Origin: Linanthus parryae
Taxonomy: Eukaryota; Streptophyta; Magnoliopsida; Ericales; Polemoniaceae
Direction of reading: 5' to 3'
DNA: 64,000 bases
Assembly: GCA_023055425.1 (NCBI GenBank)
Contig: JALGPY010000014.1
Location: forward strand, 13,352,501-13,416,500
Shown here: one piece after another, positions 50,864-61,179 of the stretch
How the letters are laid out: every line of letters starts with the position of its first letter
Position numbering within the stretch: the stretch's first letter is position 1
Notes under the pieces: generated by a model
Databases searched by the model: none
Told to the model about the DNA's origin: nothing
Seen by the model: only the letters and a program-made list of their open reading frames with translations
Translations under genes and position numbers: made by a program

Positions 50864-53655
50864 TCACCTTCCCCTTAAAACCACGCTTCGCCCCCGAAGC
50901 GTAGAACAACAACACCCAAGAGTGAAAATTATGCCTGCATGCACGATACTAGGATGCAACTTCTAATTCACAACAAAATGTAAAGATCATAGGGAATAAG
51001 CGAACAACCTATGAGGTGTTTCATCACCTTCCCCTTAAAAGGGAGTGTCGTCCCCGTCACTCAAGTTTTACTCGATATCAGGGTTTGCTAAATCGTAAAC
51101 CAGGTATGATGGTAGTCTTACTTCAAGTTACACTTCTAGGTTGGTTCGGGATACAGGGTGTCACACATCAATAGAAGTCCCGATCAAATAGGATAAGGTC
51201 GGTTGGAAACATACAACCCAGAATCTCTAATCTTATTCTCTCAAACATGGTATCACACTCCACGGTTTGACCACTTGGGGTAGAGATTGGTACAGAAATT
51301 TTGGAAGGTGAAGGAAAATCTAGCTTTCGAACAAAAGATGATGACACAAAAGAATAGGATGATCCTGAATAGAATAGAATGAAAGTAGGAGTATTATGGA
51401 TTAGGAATGTACCAGTCACTGCGTTAGCATTTGCTGCTTCTGTAGGATTCATCACAGTAATAATACCCTTCGCCTGATCAGTTGTAGCTGTGGTCGCCGC
51501 AAAAGTGCCTGATGACTTAGCTGTTGTTGCTGTTGGGGCATTTTGGAAGTTGCGATTTCCCTGGTTATTCCCAACTTGTGGCTGGTTGTAGTTGATGTTA
51601 TACCCCCGGTTGTATCCTCCCTTATTGTTACCATTGTTGTTGTTGGATCGATATCCACCACCTTGGTTGTTGTTGGATCCGTATCCTCCGCCTTGGTTAC
51701 CTCCGCTATAGTTGGTGTCTCCATTGAACTTTCCATTACCACCACCACCTTGGTTGTTACTCGGTTTGTGGCACTCATACATCCTATGCCCCATCATTCC
51801 ACATTTATGGCATTGCACTTTGTTACCCTGGCAATCTGTTCCCGGATGATTCCTTGGGCAAAAATTGCACTTGTGAGTGCGAGTAGCCGCTCCATTTCGG
51901 TTTCCAAATCCGCCAAAGTTTGACCCTTTCCCATATTGGTTGTTAGGGTTTTGCCTAAAGCGCTTATCCTCATCGCCAAATTGGTTCTTGAGCTACCTCC
52001 TGCTGGTTGTGATTCTGCCTTACGCTTTTTGTTGTTCTCATTGTTGAGTTCAGCATATCGAGCCCTGTTGATCGCCTTTCCATTTGCATCCTGGAGAGTG
52101 GCAAATTGTATTTCCCCCACAGACCTCAAGACACTGTAGTTCAAGCCTTCAATGATACGATCAATATTCTCTTCCTCCGTTGGAGCTAAGGCTCTAGCAA
52201 ACCCTGATAACTCCGAGAACTTCTCATAGTATCCCTGCACGGTGTCATTACCTTGTTTGAGTTTTCACGAAATTTCTTCTTCTTCTTCTTCACGTGAAAG
52301 GGATAAATTCGCTCACGCAGAGCTTTCACCAAATCCTCCCATCCAAAGTTCTCTTGTGCTTGGAGCGTAGCCTTGTTAGCGGTCCACCAATTGTCTGCCT
52401 CCCCCTTAAAGTAGTATGCCGCGCAAGGGACACACTGATTAGCTGGGCAATTAACCGACTCAAAGATCTTATCGAAATCTCTAATCCAGTCTTCAAGCAG
52501 AGTTGGATCATCCTTGCCCCTGAAGAAGTCAGGCTTCATGTAGGAAATCTTACGCGCTATATTATTTCCATGATTGTTATTATTCTCGGCAATCTGAGCT
52601 AAGTTTAAGGTCATTTGCTCCAGTCGGGCGAATCGTGCTTCCTGGTCCATGGTTGCTTGTTGATTTCTAGAACAAGTTCGGTTCCTGGTCTAATAGTGGT
52701 AAATCTGACCGCTCATTAAGCTATTTCCAAATGACTACTACTTAATTATAGAACATACGCACACCAAAGAAATATTAATCAGATAAGTCAAATAAGCAGA
52801 GTTGGATCATCCTTGCCCCTGAAGAAGTCAGGCTTCATGTAGGAAATCTTACGCGCTATATCATTTCCATGATTGTTATTATTCTCGGCAATCTCAGCTA
52901 AGTTCAAGGTCATTTGCTCCAGTCGGGCGGATCGTGCTTCCTGGTCCATGGTTGCTTGTTGATTTCTAGAACGTGTTCGGTTCCTGGTGTAATAGTGGTA
53001 AATCTGACCGCTCATTAACCTATTTCCAAATGACTACTACTTAATAATAGAACATACGCACACCAAAGAAGTATTAATCAGATAAGTCAAATAAGCATGG
53101 TATCAAAACATAAACCGACTCTCACGAGGATAGAATGGTAGTGGGAGGGTGGGAAAACATAGAAAGATAGAGGACGTAAAGCTAATCTTCATTGGTGGAT
53201 AATCCAAACCTGCGTCACCGATCACCTCCAATTCCGGCTTACCGAGAAGCTTCCACGAGGAAAGAAGGTCGTAGGGTCAACTAAGTCGAAATATCGCTAC
53301 TCTCTTGTCGATAAAATAATATAATGAGCCTAAAGCAACTTATTCATGTATAGCATGATATTCACAAACATGAAGCTATAGAAAAGAAGAATCACATCTT
53401 ACAAGTAGGTAAACAAATTTCATATGGACAAATGTCCCAATAAGCAACTAGCAGCTTAATCGACAAGTAAGCACATAAATTGTAAAAACACATAAGTTAC
53501 CCAATCCCCGCGGCTTGTTTACTTATTAACTTTCCAAGTTTTAGTCTTTCCTAGTTCAGTTATTAAAATTTTGAAAAGATTATCCATTTGTGATTAACTA
53601 GTTAATTAATCCTAGTTCTTTAGGTAAGGTAACGAAGCCGGGCTCTGATACCACC
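50864..53655 (-). mobile_element. Gypsy internal region B (gag-pro only)
   Basis: This runs from the polypurine tract (about 50864) to the primer-binding site next to LTR-3. It is 2.8 kb and lacks all polymerase domains. It carries a 299-bp direct duplication of the gag start (about 52496-52794 and 52795-53093). Confidence 0.85.
51168..53015 (-). pseudogene. Gypsy gag-pro B
   Basis: The frame starts at 53015, runs into a duplicated start region, and restarts at 52650. It contains WIRDFDKIFESVNCPANQ and FKGEADNWWTANKATLQ, but a loss near 52266 deletes the FLELKQ part and shifts the frame. Zinc knuckles CNFCPRNHPGTDC-like and CHKCGMMGHRMYEC follow, and the protease site has FYSGSSYS where D is expected. 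It stops after LILFDRDFY at 51168. It is not functional. Confidence 0.85.
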
Positions 53656-56592
53656 TGCAACACCCCGCGATTTCAGGCCTAGCCCAAACCACTAAGATGT
53701 CCCCGCACGAGGAGTTTTACCTCATTGTGAACGGAGTAGAACGTCGGCCTCGTACCAAACAATAAAGAACAAAACTTCAAATTTGATTCAAAATCAACTT
53801 TATTACAATAAAGTAAATGACCAAACGTGGTCCTTAACATGGAAACTTGAGAACAAACCAAATTGTTTGAAAAGAAACAAAAACAAGAAACTAGTGATTT
53901 ATTCCGTGAGAGCTAAATTGTTTGAGAAGAAACAAAAACAAGAAACTAGTGATTTATTCCGTGAGAGCTAAAGTGATTCCTTGATCCAAGCTAGTGATTC
54001 GTTCCCCCAGAGTATGCAGCGGTATTAACCTGTGGGTTTTCAAATAGAAAAAGCCGACCACAGTTTTTCCAAAAGTCAGCTTAAACTGAGTAAGAAATAC
54101 CTCAACATGTAAACAGATGATTGGGCACATAATTCAAGAATAAGTAAAGAAAAAAGTAAAGGAAAGGATGATTAAAGCTTTAAATTGAGATCACAAAGGC
54201 AAACAAGAAAGGTAAGGGATAAACTTGGATTTGACATTCCATCTTGATCTTTCTTATTAAAGTCCTCCTTCAAAACTTTTCTGGCGGACACCTGGCCATG
54301 TGCCACGGGAGCAGCTAGCTCTACTGCCCCATGAGCCCCAGAAATTAAACATTGTACGAGCGAATGCAGAGTTCCCGCTTGCCTCGGAAATAATTAACTC
54401 AGGGTTACTTCGTGGGTCTAACAAACCCTTCTTCAACCCGGCAGTTGTGAAAGCCCATCTAAATATGGCCTTCCCGCCTCAATACTGACCTACAAGACCA
54501 TAAGTGTCGACACCCCCTAGAGGTTAGAAACTCCGCTAGAGTAGTACAAGTAGGAACCTCCAAGGTCTCATGGTAGTGTAGGACTATGGGTACCAAGGGT
54601 ACGCCAGAGTTTGGCTCCCAAAATCTCTTGACCAGAACGTTTGGTCCTTAACAATATAATCCCTGAAGTGAACTAAAGAACAGCTCGTACAAGTTATCTT
54701 TCACTTTACGTTACTTAGTGTCTTATGAATATTTCTGAAAGAAGGTGATTCTCGATCCAAACCAGGTATTCAAAACCAATAAGGAAAACAATGATTAAAG
54801 TGTTGATCGGTTCCAAGATGAACATAACTCATATTTTCAAGAGGGAGATTTCAGTTTCACAATTTGTGCCAAAATATACATGATTTTCAGAGTTTCAACA
54901 AATGAGTAGTACGATAATCAAAACGGTAACAAATTTGGCACATAACACATCTTGGAAACTCATTTTGATGGTAGAAGAGTCGAGCATATAACTTACTTGG
55001 ATTAAAGAAAGCTCCACACACACAAGCAAGCACGAAAACTAGTACTCGTCGTACGGGTTCTCAATGAACTGATCGTCTACGAACCCTACAATAGTTTAAT
55101 AATCCTAACATTAATGCACGACCAATCTCATACAACAAATGCAATTATGCCCTTTATGCAAATTTGAAGAGAATATTCCCCCGACAAGTTCCCAATTCAA
55201 TTTTACCACAAAATACAATATTAGAAATTAAGTTATAGAGTTATGATAATGAAGAACAATAAATAAGACTAAGACAATTAAAAGTGAGATTTAAACTATT
55301 ACATAATATACTCAAAAAGCTATTTTTAATTAGTATTTAGAAAAGAGTATAATATTCAAAACGGATATTAGTATTAAAAGAAAATATACATTTAAATTGT
55401 TAAAAGAGAAAATATTTAATTATGTAAGAAAATCTTGAAATATCCACATAATATAAACTATCTAACACTTAAGAAATACCACTTTTATTTAATACAAAAT
55501 ATTTAAATTTATTAATAAACTCTTCTTATAAAGTCATACTGTAAAACTTATATTTATTTATGTTTAAAGAAACTAATTAATTAAAATTACTATTTAATAA
55601 ACAAACACTAAATATAGATATAATATATCCAAATGAAGAAAATAATTTATATTAAATAACCAAGGCCTCCCCCAAAGTTTTAGAAAGTGCACAAACATCC
55701 CCACAGATTTCGCAGAATTCTGAAATGACCACCCAACCATAACACTGTTATACCAAACCGCATCTTCTTCTTCATCTTCTTCAACACCCAACAACAACAC
55801 TTCAGCCCAACCATCTTATCCATAAAAAAACACGATTACACCCACATAATCTCAATGAAAACAGAGAACGATGAACTAAAATTGAGAATAAAAAGATGGG
55901 TTCTTGGTGGTTACCGATTGAGAAAACGAAGACGAAACGAAGAAGACGACGGCGACGGAAAATGGTGGAAGAAATTTCGGCTGCTGCTACGGCTTCCAAT
56001 CTCCGCTGATGGGTTCGCCGGAGCAAGGGAAGACAAATGGAAACAGCGGGAGGCGAGGGACGGCGATGGACTCGCCTGATTTTGCGTCGGGTCCTTCTCG
56101 GGTCCGAACCGGGTCGGCACAAAAACAGAGTCGAAAAAGGCTCTGTTTTCTCTTGTTGGTTCGCTGGGATGAATGGAGCTTGACGGCGAGCTTGGCTGCT
56201 GGTGAATTCGCCGGAAATTGCAGGGAGAAGTGGTGGTGGGTGCTCGTCAGTAATTTGGAAAAAAAAGAGGATTGCTGGGTTCGCTTGCTTCTGGAAACAG
56301 GGTGTGTGAGATTGAGGTGAAGAAGAGAGGAGTAGGTGGGTTGATATACATTGAGAGGAGTGGAATTGAGGGAGAACGTGGTAGCTTTCGTGGAGGAGAT
56401 CGGGGAAAGACGTTGTGGGAGAATGGGTTGATTCACTGGTTCCGATCAGTTAGGAGAGGAGAGAGAGATGCCAGGTGAATAATTAAGATTAGGAAACTAC
56501 AAAAATAACCCCCACGGTTTAACAAAAGATACATCATGCCTTAACACTTTGCTATTCTATACTAGTAACCCAATAAAAGTAGGGGTATTACA
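53656..56592 (-). mobile_element. Gypsy-family LTR-3 (2937 bp, complete)
   Basis: It starts tgcaacacc after the primer-binding site of region B and ends gtaggggtattaca before the polypurine tract of region C. It is the only complete, uninterrupted LTR in the array. A 55-bp tandem duplication at 53860-53969 is found in this copy only. The GC-rich part at about 55740-56460 holds open frames on both strands. Confidence 0.9.
53860..53969. repeat. 55-bp tandem duplication in LTR-3
   Basis: The unit from aaattgtttga to gtgagagct is repeated with one or two changes. LTR-2 and LTR-4 have one copy. Confidence 0.85.
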
Positions 56593-57112
56593 TCACCTTC
56601 CCCTTAAAACAACGCTTCGCCCCCGAAGCGTAGAACAACAACTCCCAAGAGAGAAAATTATGCCTGCATGCACGATACTAGGATGCAACTTCTAATTCAC
56701 AAGAAAATGTAAAGATCATAGGGAATAAGCGAACAACCTATGAAGTGTTTCATCACCTTCCCCTTAAAAGGGAGTGACGTCCCCGTCCCTGAAGTTTTAC
56801 TCGATATCAGGGTTTCCTAAATCGTAAACAAGGTATGATGGTAGTCTTACTTTAAGTTACACTTCTAGGTTGGTCCAGGATACAGGGTGTCACACATCAA
56901 TAGAAGTCCGGATCAAATAGGATAAGGTCGGTTGGAAACATACAAACCAGAATTTCTAATCTTATTCTCTCAAACATGGTATCACACTCCATGGTTTGAC
57001 CACTTGGGGTAGAGATTGGTACATAAATTTTGGAAGGTGAAGGAAAATCTAGCTTTCTAACAAAAGATGATGACACAAAAGAATAGGATGATCCTGAATC
57101 GAATAGAATGAA

Positions 57113-58820
57113 GGGTAAAAGACAAAAACCACCCCTCGAGTATGGGTTATATACAAAAACAACCCTCGTGTTCGGGGATATACAAAAACCACCCCTGTTG
57201 AGACAAAAATCACCCCTGTCAGTGGATGGACGTTAGACGAAAAGCACCCTTCTGTTACAATCAATTAATATGAGGGTGCAATCTGTCTTTTTTATGACTA
57301 TTTTGCCCATATTTTTATTTTTGTGTTTATTTTGGTCTTGTTCTTAGTGTTCTTGACCACCTCCACCGCCCTACCATCAACACCAACACCACCGCCACCC
57401 TACCATCAACACCAACACCACCGCCAACACCAACACCAACACCACCGCCACCACCACCACCACCACCACCACCACCACCTCCCTACCGCCAACACCAACA
57501 CAACATCTGCAGTATTGTCTAGGAGAAATGTTTTTCCAAATCTTAACTAGTGAAATGAAATCCCAAGAAAGAAAATGAACTGGATGAAGAGATGTGTGAT
57601 ATTGCTTCAGTCCAATTTTGTGAAAACATTGAGAATTGAAACCTTCCAAATCTGTAGTATTTTCTTTCAATACCAAGAAACCATTTTGCTAAAGAAATTC
57701 AAGAAAACATAATCATTCAAGTGTTACAGACATATTCTCAAACGAAACAAAAGTGTTTGCAATTGAGTGAATTGACATTTCTGAGACCAGCCCATGAATC
57801 AAAAATACTCACAAAGGTAAGCGACATGAGGCTCTTCCTTTTCAATCAAATTAGCCAAACGAAGAAACCTCTGAATCTCCGTAACAAGCGTCACTGGAAG
57901 CTTTCCACTGTCGAAGGGCTCGAGAACATGGTCGCGGCCGAAAGTGATTGCTCTCGTGAGGGTCTCCTGTTATAGCTGACATAATTCCCTCTTCTGTTGC
58001 CACTGGTGCTCGGGCCTTCGCCGGAGCATCCACCCAACCCCAGATGCGCCTGGGACCCTCTCTGAACATGTTTTCGCCGGAGCTTCCACGTCCGGGGGAG
58101 TTCGCGTTGTCATCTTCTACCACGGCGAAATTTCTAGTCTTGATTCTTCTTATTCTTCTTCAACTCTTCAAAACCAGACCCAACCTAAATCCCTCCCAAA
58201 CCCACTGGATCTGGAAAATATCAGACCAGATGAGAGAAAAAGAGGGGCCGAGAAATAGAAGGGGGCAGAGGAAGGGTCATGAACCACCACAGCGACCGCC
58301 ACAGCGACTAAAACCGCCATCGGCGGCCACCACCAACGAAGATGATGCATCAGATTGAGACGATTTGAAGCTGATGCATCATATTGAAACGATTGCCAAC
58401 CCTAAAGGGCTTTGTGCGGTTTCGCATACGAGTGGGTCGTTGGTTTCGCTCCGGCTTTATCTATGTTGGTCGATCTGATGTCCGATTGTGTCTCCCTTGG
58501 CTCAGATGGGACGAAGAAGAAGAGAGATAGAGGCGGAAGAGAAAGTGGTGGACTGGTGGAGTGGGTTGTGTCGGGAGAGAAGAAAGGAGGAAGAGAGAGG
58601 AAGATATAATGTTAGGGTTAGGAAATGAAGATGAAAGCGGAAGGATGGGCTTTATAGTGAGTAATTTTGTCAAATATTAGGGGTATTTTAGTCTTTGATT
58701 CCCTCCGTTAATGTACCGTTATATCCTTCCTCTGACAAGGGTGGTTTTTGTATATCCCCAAACACGAGGGGTTTTTTTGTATATAACCCATACTAAAGGG
58801 GTGGTTTTTGTCTTTTACCC
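57113..58820. mobile_element. Mutator-like element (Pack-MULE), 1708 bp
   Basis: The ends are GGGTAAAAGAC and GTCTTTTACCC inside imperfect inverted repeats of about 90 bp. A perfect 9-bp target duplication TAGAATGAA is at 57104-57112 and 58821-58829, the size used by Mutator elements. The interior differs from that of the pair at 9380-12721, so the family carries different cargoes. It has no transposase and includes an apparent callose synthase exon. A (CAC/CCA)n tract lies near 57440-57480. Confidence 0.85.
57813..57972 (-). pseudogene. Captured callose synthase (GSL) first-exon fragment
   Basis: The minus-strand frame from 57969 to 57814 reads ITFGRDHVLEPFDSGKLP, then VTLVTEIQRFLRLANLIE and KEEPHVAYL. 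It is followed exactly by a splice donor GTGAGT (57812-57807), with a leftover T to begin a Cys codon. Callose synthases of the CalS family have an N-terminal block of the form FDSE-LP-TL-SEIQRFLR-ANL and EEPR-AYLC at the start, with an intron after it. The fragment is bounded by a stop upstream (57970-57972). I infer capture by the element; no full enzyme is encoded. The match is from memory of the family and not from a search. Confidence 0.65.
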
Positions 58821-61179
58821 TAGAATGAAAGTAGGAGTATTATGGATTAGGAATGTACCAGTCACCGCGTTAGCATTTGCTGCTTCTGTAGGATTCATCA
58901 CAGTAATGATACCCTTCGCCTGACCAGTTGTAGCTGTGGTCGCTACAAAAGTTCCTGATGGCTTAGCTGTTGTTGCTGCTGGGGCATTCTGGAAATTGCG
59001 ATTTCCCTGGTTTTTCCTAACTTGTGGCTGGTTGTAGTTGTTGTTATAACCCCGGTTGTATCCTCCCCGATTGTTACCATAGTTGTTGTTGGATCGATAT
59101 CCACCACCTTGGTTGTTGTTGGATCCGTATCCTCCGCCTTGGTTACCACCGCGATAGTTGGTGCCTCCATTGAACTTTCCATTACCACAACCACCTTGGT
59201 TGTTACTCGGTTTGTGGCCCTCATACATCCTATGCCCCATGATTCCACAATTACGGCATTGCACTTTGTTACCCTGGCAATCTGTTCCCGGATGATTCCT
59301 TGGGCAAAAATTGCACTTGTGAGTGCGAGTAGCCGCTCCATTTCGGTTTCCAAATCCACCAAAGTTTGACCCTTTCACAGATTGGTTGTTAGGGTTTTTC
59401 CTAAAGCGCTTATCCTCATTGCCAAATTGGTTCTTGAGCTGACCTCCTGCTGGTTGTGATTCTGCCTTACGGATTTTGCTGTTCTCATTGTTGAGTTCAG
59501 CATATCGAGCCCTGTTGATCGCCTTTCCATATGCATCCTGGAGAGTGGCAAATTGTATTTCCCCCACAGACCTCAAGACACTGTAGTTCAAGCCTTCAAT
59601 AAAACGATCAATCTTCTCTTCCTCCGTTGGAGCTAAGGCTCCAGCAAACCTTGATAACTCCGAGAACTTCTCATAGTATTCCTCCACGGTGTCATTACCT
59701 TGTTTGAGTTTTCACGAAATTTCTTCTTCTTCTTCTTCTTCACGTGAAAGGGATAAAATCGCTCACGCAAAGCTTTCACCAAATCCTCCCATCCAAAGTT
59801 CTCTTGTGCTTGGAGCGTAGCCTTGTTAGCGGTCCACCAATTGTCTGCCTCCCCCTTAAAGTAGTATGCCGCGCAAGGGACACACTGATTAGCTGGGAAA
59901 TTAACCGACTCGAAGATCTTATCGAAATCTCTAATCCAGTCTTCAAGCAGAGTTCGATCATCCTTGCCCCTGAAGAAGTCAGGCTTCATGTAGGAAATCT
60001 TACGCGCTATATCATTTCCATGATTGTTATTATTCTCGGCAATCTGAGCTAAGTTTAAGGTCATTTGCTCCAGTCGCGCGAATCGTGCTTCCTGGTCCAT
60101 GGTTGCTTGTTGATTTCTAGAACGGGTTCGGTTCCTGGTGTAATAGTGGTAAATCTGACCGCTCATTAACCTATTTCCAAATGACTACTACTTAATAATA
60201 GAACATACGCACACCAAAGAAGTATTAATCAGATAAGTCAAATAAGCAGAGTTGGATCATCCTTGCCCCTGAAGAAGTCAGGCTTCATGTAGGAAATCTT
60301 ACGCGCTATATCATTTCCATGATTGTTATTATTCTCGGCAATATGAGCTAAGTTCAAGGTCATTTTCTCTAGTCGGGCGGATCGTGCTTCCTGGTCCATG
60401 GTTGCTTGTTGATTTCTAGAACGGGTTCGGTTCCTGGTGTAATAGTGGTAAATCTGACCGCTCATTAACCTATTTCCAAATGACTACTACTTAATAATAG
60501 AACATACGCACACCAAAGAAGTATTAATCACATAATTCAAATAAGCATGGTATCAAAACATAAACCGACTATCACGAGGATAGAATGGTAGAGGGAGGGT
60601 GGGAAAACATAGAAAGATAGAGGAAGTAAAGCTAATCTTTATTGGTGGATACTCCAAACCTGCGTCACCGATCACCTCCAATTCCGGCTTACCGAGAAGC
60701 TTCCACGAGGAAAGAAGGTCGTAGGGTCAACTAAGTCGAAATATCGCTACTCTCTTGTCGATAAAATAATATAATGAGCCTAAAGCAACTTATTCATGTA
60801 TAGCATGATATTCACAAACATGAAGCTATAGAAAAGAAGAATCACATCTTACAAGTAGGTAAACAAATTTCATATGGACAAATGTCCCAATAAGCAACTA
60901 GCAGCTTAATCGACAAGTAAGCACATAAATTGTAAAAACACATAAGTTACCCAATCCCCGCGGCTTGTTTACTTGTTAACTTTCCAAGTATTAGTCTTTC
61001 CTAGTCCAGTTATTAAAATTTTGAAAAGATTTTCCATTTTGTTTACTTATTAACTTTCCAAGTTTTAGTCTTTCCTAGTCCAGTTATTAAAATTTTGAAA
61101 AGATTTTCCATTTGTGATTAACTAGTTAATAAATCCTAGTTCTTTAGGTAAGGTTACGAAGCCGGGCTCTGATACCACC

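Larger units (their letters stand above)
56897..60465 (-). pseudogene. Gypsy gag-pro C, split by a Mutator-like element
   Basis: Gag starts at 60465 and again at 60166 through the 299-bp duplication. The capsid block (DWIRDFDKIFESVNFPANQ) leads into a frameshift near 59715. A long frame at 58815-59687 covers EEYYEKFSELSRFAGAL, two zinc knuckles and the start of protease (TGTFLIHNTPTFIL). The rest of the protease continues beyond the insertion and stops at 56897. Confidence 0.85.
56593..61179 (-). mobile_element. Gypsy internal region C (gag-pro only, carrying a Mutator-like element)
   Basis: It spans from the polypurine tract to the primer-binding site TGGTATCAGAGCC next to LTR-4. It shares with B the 299-bp gag duplication and the frame-shifting loss near the FLELKQ block. 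A private 74-bp tandem duplication occurs at about 60967-61114. A 1.7 kb Mutator-like element interrupts the protease. Confidence 0.85.
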
